A DNA stretch of 63,853 nt from an uncultured Brachyspira sp. (GCF_944388875.1 NZ_CALXKQ010000017.1:1-63853), one strand, 5' to 3'; positions 27,233 to 36,686 are shown, counted from the first letter of the stretch. Notes: generated from the sequence alone by a model not told the origin. Translations and numbers: made by a program.

Positions 27233-27652
27233 ATGTCAAAAAGAATATTTGTACCAACTTTGCATTCAATATTTTCAAATACTAATAGATATAATAATCC
27301 AATGCATTACAGAGATTATGAGCATAGAATGCTTGACTACAGAATAGATGAGGATGAAAAGAGCTACTGCTTGGAAATAGATATGCCTGGTGTTAAAAAA
27401 GAGGATTTAGAAATAGGCATAAAAGAAAATATATTGTCTGTATCAGCAAAACGCAAAAAAATGATGAAATCAGAAAATGGTGAATCTAAAGAAGAAGTTA
27501 TATCAAGCTATGAACAAAGCTTTAATATCAGTACAAAAGGTATTGATGTAGAAAATATAGAAGCTAATTTAAACAACGGAGTTTTGATTATAACTCTTCC
27601 AAAAAAAGAAGAATTTAAATATGAGAAAAAGATTGAAATTAAAGGAGAATAA
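27233..27652 (+). CDS. Small heat-shock protein Hsp20 (alpha-crystallin), copy 2
   Basis: 139 aa, with a diverged N-terminus (MSKRIFVPTLHSIF, then an Asn/Tyr/Arg-rich stretch) but an alpha-crystallin domain that differs from copy 1 at only a few positions after DMPGVKK. The corresponding DNA (about 27380-27630 versus 26893-27140) is nearly identical including silent sites. This suggests recent duplication or gene conversion restricted to the domain. AAGGAG precedes the start. It shares the upstream promoter and the terminator at 27713. The two may form hetero-oligomers. Confidence 0.93.
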   Translation: MSKRIFVPTLHSIFSNTNRYNNPMHYRDYEHRMLDYRIDEDEKSYCLEIDMPGVKKEDLEIGIKENILSVSAKRKKMMKSENGESKEEVISSYEQSFNISTKGIDVENIEANLNNGVLIITLPKKEEFKYEKKIEIKGE

Positions 27653-27712
27653 AAAACTTAATATAAATACATAATTATTTCAAATTCATAATAATAATCC
27701 ATAATAAGAAAG

Positions 27713-27746
27713 GAGGCGTATGCATTAAAACATACGCCTTTTTTAT
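27713..27746 (+). terminator. Rho-independent terminator of the hsp20 pair
   Basis: AGGCGTATG (27714-27722) pairs with CATACGCCT (27731-27739) over an 8-nt loop and is followed by a T-run. It is one of the strongest hairpins in the window. Confidence 0.9.
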
Positions 27747-28061
27747 TTTATAATAAAAACATTTAATTCAAAAGTTTTATATATTATACAGATTATCATT
27801 TGATATAGTGGAGGAATAAGAATAACTTTCTCTGCCAATATTAAAGTAAAAGATTAAAACTTTAATAAAAAGTTACAGAGTATCTTACTTATCATTTATA
27901 TTTTATATAGGCGTATCATTTGGAAGAAATAATAAAAATTATAAACAGCATATTGACTTTATTTTTTGTAGATATAAGATTTTCATATTATAAAAAATAA
28001 ATGCGTTTCAAAACTATCATTAACAAAATATTAATTAATTATTTATTATTGAAGGATTTTT
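27747..28061. other. Intergenic region, nothing recognised
   Basis: About 315 bp of AT-rich sequence between the hsp20 terminator and the MATE gene. A GTGGAGGAATAAG string (about 27807) looks like a ribosome binding site but no ORF follows. No repeats or convincing riboswitch were seen. Confidence 0.4.
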
Positions 28062-29429
28062 ATGGAAAAAAATAATATACAGGAATTGACAGAAGGCAGT
28101 GTCAGCAAAGGACTTATTAAATTAGTTATACCTATGATATTGGGCAATCTGCTAAACATAGCATACAATATAGTTGATACAATTTGGATTGGACAGATGA
28201 TAGGTCCTAAAGGACTTGGGGCAATAGCCGTAAGTTTTCCTATTATATTAATATTAATGGCTATTGCATCAGGCATAACTGTTGCAAGCAATATTTTAAT
28301 AGGGCAGTATTTCGGTGCTAAAGATTACGATTCGGTTCTTCATGCTTCCAAAGTTTCAACTACTATAAGTTTGATAACAGCTTTAACTTTGGCGGCACTT
28401 GGATATATATTTGCTCCTCCTATAATGAAATTCTTAAATACTGCAGACAGCATAATGGAATATTCTGTGAGTTATTTTAGGATAAGCATGATAGGTTTTC
28501 CTTTTATGTTTTATTATTTTTTAGTTTCTGCTTTGCTTAGGGGAATAGGAGATACTGTAAGACCTTTAATATTTTTAGCCATATCTTCAGTACTAAATTT
28601 AATATTAGACCCTCTTATGATAAAAGGCATAGGACCTATTCCTGCTATGGGACTTAATGGGGCTGCTTATGCTACGGCTTTTTCTCAGTTTGTATCCGTT
28701 TTGGTAAGCATGATATATTTAAAAATGAAAAACAGTATAGTTAAAGCTAATCCTTTTAATATTACTTTTGATGTTAATATAACAAAATTGATGTTTAAAA
28801 TAGGCATGCCTTTTGCTGCTATGCAGTTAATAATATCAATAAGCTGGATATTTTTAAATAGACTTATAAACACTTACGGAGAATCAGCTTCAGCTTCTGT
28901 TGCCGTATCAATGAGAGTGGATTCATTATCCTTTCTTCCTCTTTTTGCATTATCTGCAGGAATTGCAACTATGGTAGCTCAGAATATAGGGGCTGATAAA
29001 ATGGAAAGAGTTAAAGAAATATATAAAGTAGGCACTATTCTGTCAGTGGCTATATCATCATTTATGGCTATTTTTGCCGTATTATTCCCAGAAATTATAG
29101 TAAGAATGTTTACTGATGATATGAGCGTTTTAAAATATACTAGAAGCTATATTTATGTAGTAATGCCTTCTATAATAATGCTTTCAGTGATGTTTGCTAC
29201 TAATGGTGTAATAAATGGAGCTGGAAAAACTTTTACGCTGATGATATTTGCTTTTATGGCACATATTTTAATAAGAGTTCCTCTTGCATACATAATATCT
29301 CCTAAAATGGAGCTATGGGGAATATGGACTGCTATGGCAATAAGCAATTTATTCAGCATGACTTTCAGCCTTCTTTATTATTTCTCTAACAGATGGAAAA
29401 AAGGAGCTAATATAGTATCGCAAAATTAA
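28062..29429 (+). CDS. MATE-family multidrug/Na+ efflux transporter
   Basis: 455 aa with about twelve membrane helices arranged in two halves. Family motifs: KLVIPMILGNLLNIAYNIVDTIWIG (first helix region), FPIILILMAIASG, and a mirrored second half starting LMFKIGMPFAAMQ. Charged Asp in the first helix (NIVDT) is the typical cation-coupling position. GAAGGA is 6 nt before the ATG. It is monocistronic. It would export drugs or organic cations by Na+ or H+ antiport; the substrate cannot be read from sequence. Confidence 0.9.
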   Translation: MEKNNIQELTEGSVSKGLIKLVIPMILGNLLNIAYNIVDTIWIGQMIGPKGLGAIAVSFPIILILMAIASGITVASNILIGQYFGAKDYDSVLHASKVSTTISLITALTLAALGYIFAPPIMKFLNTADSIMEYSVSYFRISMIGFPFMFYYFLVSALLRGIGDTVRPLIFLAISSVLNLILDPLMIKGIGPIPAMGLNGAAYATAFSQFVSVLVSMIYLKMKNSIVKANPFNITFDVNITKLMFKIGMPFAAMQLIISISWIFLNRLINTYGESASASVAVSMRVDSLSFLPLFALSAGIATMVAQNIGADKMERVKEIYKVGTILSVAISSFMAIFAVLFPEIIVRMFTDDMSVLKYTRSYIYVVMPSIIMLSVMFATNGVINGAGKTFTLMIFAFMAHILIRVPLAYIISPKMELWGIWTAMAISNLFSMTFSLLYYFSNRWKKGANIVSQN

Positions 29430-29523
29430 TGATTAAAAGATTGCTTTTTTTCATAAAAGTATTATAATTAAAAATTGTGTGATTGTTTACATAATTATTT
29501 TAATTAAAATAATGAGGTGTTAT

Positions 29524-30036
29524 ATGGAGTTAAAAGATTATATAAGAAATATCCCCGATTATCCTAAAAAAGGAATACTTTTTAGAGATATAACAACATT
29601 GCTTCAAAATAAGGATGTTTTTAAGTTCGCAATAGATAAAATGTCAGAACAGGTAAGCAATGAAAAAATAGACTTTATAGTAGGAGCAGAAAGCAGAGGT
29701 TTTTTAATAGGTGCTGCTTTAGCTTATAAGATGAACTGCGGATTTATACCTGTTAGAAAAAAAGGCAAACTTCCTTATAAAACTATCTCAGAAGAGTATG
29801 CTTTGGAATATGGTACGGATACATTATTTATGCATGAGGATGCTATTAAAAAAGGAGAAAGAGTTTTGATAGTTGATGATTTAATAGCTACTGGCGGTAC
29901 TGCTTTAGCTATGATAAAAATGGTGGAAAAACTGGGCGGTATTGTGGTTGGTTCTTCTTTTCTAATAGAATTAAAAGAATTAGACGGAAGAAAAGAAATA
30001 TCAAAATATCCTGTTAATGTTTTGATACAATATTGA
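29524..30036 (+). CDS. apt: Adenine phosphoribosyltransferase
   Basis: A purine-salvage enzyme making AMP from adenine and PRPP. The PRPP-binding motif VLIVDDLIATGGTALA (about residues 117-132) and GAESRGFLIGAAL (about 58-70) are intact. The start at 29524 (MELKDYIRNIPDYPKKG) is chosen over an upstream in-frame ATG at 29479, because GAGGTG lies 4-5 nt before it and known Apt proteins begin with this segment. Its length of 170 aa is normal. Confidence 0.95.
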   Translation: MELKDYIRNIPDYPKKGILFRDITTLLQNKDVFKFAIDKMSEQVSNEKIDFIVGAESRGFLIGAALAYKMNCGFIPVRKKGKLPYKTISEEYALEYGTDTLFMHEDAIKKGERVLIVDDLIATGGTALAMIKMVEKLGGIVVGSSFLIELKELDGRKEISKYPVNVLIQY

Positions 30037-30136
30037 TATTATTTCTTATTGACTTTTAATTATTTTTATTATAGAATTATCCAAAAATTATAAAGAAAAA
30101 TTTATTTAAATAAATATATTTTAAGGAGAGAGTTAT

Positions 30137-30403
30137 ATGGCATCTATTAAACCATTGGCAGACAGAGTGCTTTTAAAAGTATTAGGACAAGAAGAAAAAA
30201 CTTCAAGCGGAATATTTATTCCAGATACATCTAAAGAAAAAACTCAAAAGGCTGAAGTTGTAGAAGTAGGCGACAGCGAAGATATAAAAGTAAAAAAAGG
30301 CGATACAGTTATATACGATAAATATGCTGGAATACAAATAAAAGAAGGCGATACAGAATATTTAATAGTAAAAAATGAAGAAATAGTTGCTCTTATAAAA
30401 TAA
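30137..30403 (+). CDS. groES: Co-chaperonin GroES
   Basis: An 88-aa Cpn10 that caps the GroEL cavity. It opens with [13 protein letters not shown], has the mobile loop [17 protein letters not shown] (about 18-34), and ends [15 protein letters not shown] sits about 9 nt before the ATG. It is followed at once by a strong terminator, so groEL is not in this operon. No CIRCE repeat precedes it. Confidence 0.95.
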   Translation: MASIKPLADRVLLKVLGQEEKTSSGIFIPDTSKEKTQKAEVVEVGDSEDIKVKKGDTVIYDKYAGIQIKEGDTEYLIVKNEEIVALIK

Positions 30404-30426
30404 TAAATAGCTATAACTAATATATA

Positions 30427-30470
30427 AAAAAGAACACTAGCTTTAAAAAAAAAGCTGTGTTCTTTTTTTA
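30427..30470 (+). terminator. Rho-independent terminator after groES
   Basis: AAAGAACACTAGCTTT pairs with AAAAGCTGTGTTCTTTTTTT (one mismatch) and ends in a T7 run, isolating groES as a single-gene transcript. Confidence 0.85.
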
Positions 30471-30619
30471 CTTATCGGTAATTATTATAGTTATATAATT
30501 GTTAATAAAACTTTTTCGTATCATAAAGAATTAATAAGGTTAAATAATATATAAATTATATTATTTAATTTTATTAATTTGTTTCATAATAATGCAGCTG
30601 TCTGGGAGTTTATTTATAA

Positions 30620-31792
30620 ATGCTAAAATATTTTGTAATATTTCTTGCAGTATTAAATGTTATATATGCTCAGGAATCTACAAATCAAATTAAAACATCA
30701 GAATATACTTTTATCTATGAAAAAGAAAACAGCTTCAATATATCCGATACTAATGCCTCAAATGAAGTTTCAATAATGATAGAAAGAAGAGGACTTCCTC
30801 TTGTTAATAGATTAGTGAGATTTACATCATTAAAACCTGAAGTATTTACATTTGAAATACCTAGTAATGATGATATATCATTAAAAGACATAGATGAAGA
30901 AGAATTAAATACCAATGATGCAAATCTATATACAAATATTTATATTGTTCCTACTGATGAAAACGGCGTAGCAAAAGCTAAACTTAATTTAAGCAATACT
31001 GGAGAGGGTGTTGTGCTTATGCATATACTTTATGTAGGATCAACTGGAAATACCAATATATCTTATGAAGAATTTGCTTATGTAAATGTTGAAGATAATG
31101 ATAATGATTTATCTTTTAAGTTTTTAAATGGCGACGGAGAAAGTTTAAATGTTAAAGGTTCTATGATAATGACATTAACCCTTTTTCCTGCATTATTTTT
31201 AGTTGCTATGGCATTGATATTAATAAGCTATTTCAAACATATTTATGATGAATACAGAACAGCAAAATCAAAAATAATAATGTATACCTTCTTCGGATTC
31301 AGCTCTATAAAAAAGAATTTTATACTTATGATAGTAATTATATTAATAGAACTTATTATAGCAGCAAGTTTCTTATTATTAAACAGCTATATTTTCTCAG
31401 TATTATTAATAACATTCTTTATAGCTGGATTTATAGTAAAGAGGGAAAAAATATACTCAATAGCATTTTTTATATTGGGATGTATTTCAATGATATATTT
31501 ATACCTTCAGACATTTATGAATTATTTGGGTATAGAATGCTTATTTCACTATAATATAATGGGAAATCCTGTATTTATATTTTTATTATTCACAATATTA
31601 ACATCATTATCTGGAGGAATATATATACCATTATCTATATTAATTTTATATAAAACTATATTTAGTATAAATGATTTATCTTTAGTGACGGCATTAATAG
31701 GAATATTTATATCATCTGCTTTATATATTGTTAAAGTAAAAAAAGATATACCATTTTTATACTCTTTAAATCTATTAAAAATAAAAGATTGA
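30620..31792 (+). CDS. Exported/membrane protein of unknown function, 390 aa
   Basis: A signal peptide (about 1-18, ending IYAQ) leads into an extracytoplasmic domain of about 165 residues rich in beta-forming and acidic segments (for example ERRGLPLVNRLVRFTSLKPE, like an Ig-type fold). The second half has six or seven membrane helices from about residue 187 to 375 and a short charged tail. No family is recognised. GGGAG precedes the start. The small gene at 31797 follows after 4 nt and is probably co-translated. Confidence 0.65.
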   Translation: MLKYFVIFLAVLNVIYAQESTNQIKTSEYTFIYEKENSFNISDTNASNEVSIMIERRGLPLVNRLVRFTSLKPEVFTFEIPSNDDISLKDIDEEELNTNDANLYTNIYIVPTDENGVAKAKLNLSNTGEGVVLMHILYVGSTGNTNISYEEFAYVNVEDNDNDLSFKFLNGDGESLNVKGSMIMTLTLFPALFLVAMALILISYFKHIYDEYRTAKSKIIMYTFFGFSSIKKNFILMIVIILIELIIAASFLLLNSYIFSVLLITFFIAGFIVKREKIYSIAFFILGCISMIYLYLQTFMNYLGIECLFHYNIMGNPVFIFLLFTILTSLSGGIYIPLSILILYKTIFSINDLSLVTALIGIFISSALYIVKVKKDIPFLYSLNLLKIKD

Positions 31793-31796
31793 TATT

Positions 31797-32075
31797 ATGT
31801 TTTTTGATTTAATCAGAGATTTGGAACTGCTTTTATCAGATATTACCTTTACTGGTATTAATAATATAGATGCTAATATAATAGATAAAATATATTCCAT
31901 ATCAAAACAATTTGAAAAAATAGGTATGAATCATTTAAAAGATTTATTGATAGATTTGTCAGATTCTATAAGAGTTTATAAAACTGATGAAAATAAAAAA
32001 GAAAATATAAAATCCGTTGTAAATAATATATCTAAAATAGAGTTTTATATAAAAAATACTTTATCTTATGAATAA
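31797..32075 (+). CDS. Small alpha-helical protein, 92 aa, unknown
   Basis: It has no signal peptide or membrane helix. The sequence is acidic and predicted all-helical (LIRDLELLLSDITFTGIN at the start, later LKDLLIDLSDSIRVYK), reminiscent of histidine-phosphotransfer-like or tethering bundles, but no conserved His is placed clearly. It begins 4 nt after the membrane protein stop, so translation is probably coupled. A cytoplasmic partner role is inferred only from position. Confidence 0.5.
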   Translation: MFFDLIRDLELLLSDITFTGINNIDANIIDKIYSISKQFEKIGMNHLKDLLIDLSDSIRVYKTDENKKENIKSVVNNISKIEFYIKNTLSYE

Positions 32076-32085
32076 AATAAAAAAA

Positions 32086-32568
32086 CTATCTCTTAATATA
32101 TCTTTCCATTTCTCTGTCTAAAGTTTTTCTTTTTAGTGTTTCTCTCTTATCATGCAGCTTTTTACCCTTAGCAAGTGCAAGCTCTACTTTAACTTTACCG
32201 CGTGAAAAATAAAGTTTTATAGGTATAAGAGTAAGACCTTGTTCTTTAATTTTTCCATTTAAACGTTTTAATTCGCGTTTCTTCATTAAGAGTTTTCTCT
32301 CACGCAAAGGCTCATGATTATTTCTATTGCCGAAATGATAAGGTGATATATGCATATTAACTATAAAAAGCTCACCTTTCTTGTTAAAAGAAGCATAAGA
32401 ATCAGACATATTAACACTGCGTTCTCTCAATGATTTTACTTCTGTACCAAGGAGAACAATACCTGCCTCAAATTTCTCTATAAGCTCATAATTAAAAAGG
32501 GCTTTTTTATTCCTTACTATTTCTCCAGATGAAATACTATTGTTAGATTTTTTATCTTTTTTAGCCAT
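32086..32568 (-). CDS. smpB: SsrA-binding protein SmpB
   Basis: It binds tmRNA and brings it to stalled ribosomes. The motifs IVRNKKALFNYELIEKFEAG, LLGTEVKSLRERSVNMSDSY and LYFSRGKVKVELALAKGKK followed by LHDKRETLKRK are diagnostic. Its length of 160 aa is usual, with a basic C-terminal tail that enters the mRNA channel. It converges with the 92-aa gene over a 10-nt gap. Confidence 0.96.
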   Translation of the reverse strand: MAKKDKKSNNSISSGEIVRNKKALFNYELIEKFEAGIVLLGTEVKSLRERSVNMSDSYASFNKKGELFIVNMHISPYHFGNRNNHEPLRERKLLMKKRELKRLNGKIKEQGLTLIPIKLYFSRGKVKVELALAKGKKLHDKRETLKRKTLDREMERYIKR

Positions 32569-32633
32569 CTCTTATTTACCAAAGTATTAAAGTATATAAG
32601 ATTATACAAAAATAAATTAATTTGTCAATTATA

Positions 32634-32667
32634 ATAAAAAAGGCTAGAATAGAAATTCTAACCCTTT
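32634..32667 (-). terminator. Terminator after the DUF305 lipoprotein gene
   Basis: Read on the minus strand, AAAGGGTTAGAAT and ATTCTAGCCTTT pair around a 4-nt loop and are followed by a T-run. It sits between the DUF305 stop and smpB, so smpB has its own promoter. Confidence 0.75.
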
Positions 32668-32679
32668 ATATAATTATTA

Positions 32680-33324
32680 TTAATTATTAGTCAATGTGCT
32701 TAGTAAATTATTCATATCAGATATTTCTTTTTCCTGAGCAGATATTATTCTATTAGCTATCTCTTTTATTTTTTCATCTTTTGTATATTCCAATATCTTT
32801 TTAGATACATCAACAGCTCCCTGATGATGAGGTATCATTCCTTTTAAAAAATCAATATCATTATCAGCAGCAGCTTCTATAGAAGACATATCAGCCATCA
32901 TCTTATTCATAATGTTTTCCATATCATTTCCTATAGAAACAGTATCTATATCTTCATAGCTTGTATTTTTTGCTTCTAATTCTTTAATTAAATCTGTAAA
33001 TTCAGCAACCTCAGCCTCCTGAGATGTTATTATATTATTAGCCAAATTAATTAATGTTTGATTTGAAGTTGTTTCCAATAATTTCTGAGAAGATAAAATA
33101 GCTCCTTTATGATGCGGTATCATATTAGCTAAAAAGTCTATATCTATATTGGCAGTTTTTTCAAAAGGCTGTTCCATCATTGGGGCATGCATTAGGCTAA
33201 TTATATCAGAACCTTCCATATTATGATGATTAGCATGAGTATTAGTTTCTGATGAAGTTTTGCTTGAGCATGATACAGCGAATATAAAAGATAATATCAT
33301 AAATATAAAAATTATTTTTTTCAT
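32680..33324 (-). CDS. DUF305-domain lipoprotein with two tandem DUF305 units
   Basis: The lipobox AVSC gives a lipidated Cys at about residue 19. Two ferritin-like helical units follow: IDFLANMIPHHKGAILSS (about 48-65) and IDFLKGMIPHHQGAVDVS (about 147-164), each with MIPHH and a downstream SQEAE/AQEKE motif. Paired His and Glu suggest metal binding (copper or iron), as proposed for this family. An HHNMEGSDI segment adds His near the N-terminus. It is divergent from the rhodanese lipoprotein with 130 bp between the starts. AAGGATGG precedes the ATG. Confidence 0.85.
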   Translation of the reverse strand: MKKIIFIFMILSFIFAVSCSSKTSSETNTHANHHNMEGSDIISLMHAPMMEQPFEKTANIDIDFLANMIPHHKGAILSSQKLLETTSNQTLINLANNIITSQEAEVAEFTDLIKELEAKNTSYEDIDTVSIGNDMENIMNKMMADMSSIEAAADNDIDFLKGMIPHHQGAVDVSKKILEYTKDEKIKEIANRIISAQEKEISDMNNLLSTLTNN

Positions 33325-33454
33325 TTTTCCATCCTTAAAAATTTTATTTTCTTTAATAACTATTTATTTTATTAATTGTAAAAATATTATAATTGACTTT
33401 ATAAATGCATATATTATAATTTTTAAAAAAATATTAACGGAAGGACTAATCATT

Positions 33455-34882
33455 ATGAAAAAGTTACTATTTATAATTTCTTTATCTTTTTTCATCAGCA
33501 TAATTTCATGCTCGAAAAAATCAGAAAGCACATCTTCTTTTCCTAAAGGAACTGTAACAAATATATCAGTAGAGGATGCTGAAAAACTTTTGGGAGATAC
33601 TAATTACATATTTATAGATGTAAGACAGGAATCAGAATATATAGGCTGGAAAGTTAATTCAATAGAAGGCGGACATATAGAAGGAGCTTACGATTTTACT
33701 GCTGATTGGTTTGATATGCTTGCTTCAGATAAGGATGCTTTAATAGAATTAGGAAGAAAAAAAATATACCCTCCAATGAACTTAATTATATATGATACTA
33801 AAGATACTGATACTAATGTTGCCAATAAATTTGCTAATTTAGGTTTTAATGTAATGACTCTTGACGGAGGAATAGATGCTTGGATAGAAAAAACTAAAAG
33901 ACCTTTAAATAAGATGCCTAATTATGAAATTTTAGTTTATCCTAAATGGGTTTATGATTTAACACAAGGAAATAATGCAGATATACCTAAAGATAAAAAA
34001 TTTGTTATAGTTGAGCTTAGCTATGGGGATATGGAAGCGGATTATGAAAAAGGTCATATACCTGGTGCTGTTCATGTTGATAGTAAAGTTATAGATGTAT
34101 CAGGACCTCAAAATTTGGAGGAGTATGAATTTCTAACTTTAGAAGAAAAAGCTAAATTTTTCAGAAGACCTGATGATGCCAGCATAGAAAAAACTTTATT
34201 AAGTCTTGGAATAGATAAAGATACTTTAGTTATAGTATACGGTCCTAAACCTTATGCTAATACAAGATATGCACTAATTATGAAATATGCAGGTGTAGAA
34301 GATGTGAGAGTATTAAACGGCGGAATTAAAAGATATAAAGCGGATAATCTGCCTTTAGAATCAGGAAAAGTAACTCCTACTCCAGCAGCAAGTTTCGGAG
34401 TAAAAATACCTGCAAATCCTCATTATATAATAGACTTGGAAGAAGAAAAACAGCTTATTAATGATACAAATGCAGTTATAGCATCAGTAAGAAGCTGGCC
34501 TGAATATTTAGGAGAAGTAAGCGGATATACATTCATAGGCGAAGCTAATGATATACCTAATTCAAGATTCGCTTATGCTGGTTCTAATCCTTACAACCTA
34601 TTGGACTACAGAAACCCAGATGAAACTATGTTTAATTATCAAATAATAGAAGACAGATGGATATTATGGGGAATTACTCCTGATAAAAGAATATCATTCC
34701 ATTGCGGTACTGGATGGAGAGCAAGCGAAACATTATTCTATGCTTTAGCTTTAGGATGGACTAATGTAACATTGTATGACGGCGGATGGTATGAATGGCA
34801 TTTATATGAGGAGCTTCCTAGAAAAGAAAAAGGAGTTCCTAAAGATGCACCTGAAACTCCTGTATTCCATTATACTTGGTAA
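33455..34882 (+). CDS. Lipoprotein with three rhodanese-like domains
   Basis: The start at 33455 is chosen because it gives a proper lipoprotein signal (MKKLLFIISLSFFISIISC). The ORF extends 65 codons upstream without meaning. Domain 1 (about 30-145) begins YIFIDVRQESEY but has no catalytic Cys. Domain 2 (about 160-300) has GHIPGAVHVD and VIVYGPKPYANT where the Cys loop should be. Domain 3 (about 320-470) has the active loop FHCGTGWRAS and LYDGGWYEWH. So only the last domain appears able to transfer sulfur. It would act outside the inner membrane, with the 172-aa membrane protein encoded 8 nt downstream. Confidence 0.88.
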   Translation: MKKLLFIISLSFFISIISCSKKSESTSSFPKGTVTNISVEDAEKLLGDTNYIFIDVRQESEYIGWKVNSIEGGHIEGAYDFTADWFDMLASDKDALIELGRKKIYPPMNLIIYDTKDTDTNVANKFANLGFNVMTLDGGIDAWIEKTKRPLNKMPNYEILVYPKWVYDLTQGNNADIPKDKKFVIVELSYGDMEADYEKGHIPGAVHVDSKVIDVSGPQNLEEYEFLTLEEKAKFFRRPDDASIEKTLLSLGIDKDTLVIVYGPKPYANTRYALIMKYAGVEDVRVLNGGIKRYKADNLPLESGKVTPTPAASFGVKIPANPHYIIDLEEEKQLINDTNAVIASVRSWPEYLGEVSGYTFIGEANDIPNSRFAYAGSNPYNLLDYRNPDETMFNYQIIEDRWILWGITPDKRISFHCGTGWRASETLFYALALGWTNVTLYDGGWYEWHLYEELPRKEKGVPKDAPETPVFHYTW

Positions 34883-34890
34883 AATATTTA

Positions 34891-35409
34891 ATGAAAAAAA
34901 TAATATTTGTTTTATTATCTATATTATTTTTAATTTTAACGCAGTCAGCAAAAATCTATATACCAAATGCAGGATTTTTATATATCAACATTGTATATAT
35001 ATTTCTGCTGACTATAGGTTTGGGATTATGGCAAAGTATATTATTTAGTTTTATATATTTTGCCGTAATGCAATATTTAACATTAAGAGCAGGCGGAAGT
35101 ATTAATATTTCATCATTTTTAGTTGCGGCATTTCAATCTTTAATAATATATTTATGCTGCGGAAAAACTTTTGATATAAAAAAGGCTGTAATTACTCCGA
35201 TAGTATTGTCTATTACAGCATCTCTATTTGGTATAATTTTAAACTCGGCTTTAAGCGGTAATATATACAATATTCCTAAAAAATATATTGATTATATGAT
35301 ATATTCTTTAAAAAATGGCTCTCTATTTTTTAAATATTTTTTATCAAGTATAATAGCTTATATTTTATATAAAATAATTTATTTTAATAATAAAAAGAGG
35401 GTATCATAA
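34891..35409 (+). CDS. Polytopic membrane protein, possibly ECF-transporter S-component-like, 172 aa
   Basis: Five or six membrane helices (about 4-22, 27-45, 47-67, 75-95, 105-127, 150-165) with short loops, size and layout like ECF S components, but no substrate signature is recognised. I prefer ATG at 34891 (MKKIIFVLLSI) to the upstream TTG at 34876, which overlaps the rhodanese gene. It is probably co-transcribed with that gene, so a sulfur-compound link is possible but unproven. Confidence 0.55.
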   Translation: MKKIIFVLLSILFLILTQSAKIYIPNAGFLYINIVYIFLLTIGLGLWQSILFSFIYFAVMQYLTLRAGGSINISSFLVAAFQSLIIYLCCGKTFDIKKAVITPIVLSITASLFGIILNSALSGNIYNIPKKYIDYMIYSLKNGSLFFKYFLSSIIAYILYKIIYFNNKKRVS

Positions 35410-35426
35410 ATTATTATAATACCCTC
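35392..35426 (-). terminator. Terminator of fabH overlapping the end of the opposing gene
   Basis: GAGGGTAT (35397-35404) pairs with ATACCCTC (35419-35426). On the minus strand it is followed by TTTTTA, giving a good terminator for fabH. It overlaps the last codons of the converging membrane-protein gene. Confidence 0.65.
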
Positions 35427-35482
35427 AAAAATATATATTAGTCGATTTTTACCATATATGCAAATTTATTAAAATATAGAAT

Positions 35483-36451
35483 TTACCATATCATTAGTGT
35501 AGAGCCCCAAGTAAATCCTCCGCCAAAACCTGTAAGAAGAACTAAATCTCCTTCATTAATTTTATTATTTTCTAGAGCATCAGTTAAAGCTAATCCTATG
35601 CTTGCAGAAGAACAGTTGCCGAATTTATTTAATACCACGCTTACCTTTTCCATAGGAAGACCTATTCTCTTAGCAACAGCCTGCGTTATTCTTAAATTAG
35701 CCTGATGAGGAACAAAGAAACTAACATCGGATAATTTCTTTCCAGTGCTTTCTAATACTTTATCTATGCTGTTTGAAAACTCAGTTACAGCTCTTTTAAA
35801 TGTTTCAGAACCTTCCATATATATTTTAAACTCAGGAGCTTCCAAATCATCTGCTCTTATAGGACATACGCTTCCGCCGTTAAGTACGATACTCATATCA
35901 GGTTCGCTTTGCATGTGCATTCCTATAATTCCTTTTCCATCATCTCTAGTTGTTATCAATGAAGCAGTAGCAGCATCACCAAAAAGAATAGCAGTGCCTC
36001 TGTCCTTCCAATTTATATCCTTTGTTAATTTTTCAGAAGAAACTATAAGTACATTTTTACATTGTCCGCTCTCTATCAAAGCAGTAGCTGTATTTAATGA
36101 ATATATATATCCAGAACAAGCAGCAGATAAATCTAAAGCAAAACAATGCTTAAGTCCAAGCATTTTCTGAAGCTGACCTGCCATAGAAGGGAATATATAA
36201 TCTTTAGTTACAGTAGGAACTAAAATAGCATCAACCTCTTTTAAATCCACTCCCTTTTTCTCTAAATTTTTAACAGCATTCATACCCATTTCAAATATAG
36301 TTTCATCAGGTCTTGCCATGTGTCTAGTTTCTATTCCAGTACGTGTTATTATCCATTCATTATTAGTATCCAATATGCTTTCAAAATATTTATTGTCCAA
36401 TATCTTTTCTGGTACATAATATGCTATATTTTTTATATATGCTTTACTCAT
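35483..36451 (-). CDS. fabH: 3-oxoacyl-[acyl-carrier-protein] synthase III
   Basis: It starts fatty-acid synthesis by condensing acetyl-CoA with malonyl-ACP. The motifs are DNKYFESILDTNNEWIITRTGIETRH, active-site Cys in DLSAACSGYIYSL (about residue 110), His in VPHQANLRI (about 245) and Asn in NKFGNCSSASIG (about 275-286), plus the C-terminal GFGGGFTWG. The ATG at 36451 (MSKAYIKN) is preferred to 36463 since GGAG lies 6 nt before it. Its length of 322 aa is normal. The other fab genes are elsewhere. Confidence 0.95.
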   Translation of the reverse strand: MSKAYIKNIAYYVPEKILDNKYFESILDTNNEWIITRTGIETRHMARPDETIFEMGMNAVKNLEKKGVDLKEVDAILVPTVTKDYIFPSMAGQLQKMLGLKHCFALDLSAACSGYIYSLNTATALIESGQCKNVLIVSSEKLTKDINWKDRGTAILFGDAATASLITTRDDGKGIIGMHMQSEPDMSIVLNGGSVCPIRADDLEAPEFKIYMEGSETFKRAVTEFSNSIDKVLESTGKKLSDVSFFVPHQANLRITQAVAKRIGLPMEKVSVVLNKFGNCSSASIGLALTDALENNKINEGDLVLLTGFGGGFTWGSTLMIW

Positions 36452-36686
36452 ACAACACTCCATATTTTTAATGTACTTAAATACAAGTTTTCATTATAAA
36501 AGTGTAGCTAAAAATATAAAAAAATCTATAGCTAATAATAACTATTTTGTTTAAATTCTATAGCTATATCATAATTTTTTTAACAAAATATATTAATACT
36601 ATAATAAAAAATAATAAATAAATTAATTGCATAATAAATGATATCCATTATAATTATTGAATATAATAAAAAAGAGAGTTATTTTT

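Noticed and set aside
30050-30136. CIRCE (HrcA) operator before groES
   Set aside because: No TTAGCACTC-type inverted repeat is present in the intergenic region.
33260-33454. N-terminal extension of the triple-rhodanese protein
   Set aside because: The ATG at 33455 starts a perfect lipoprotein signal; the upstream part has no ribosome binding site and overlaps the divergent promoter region.
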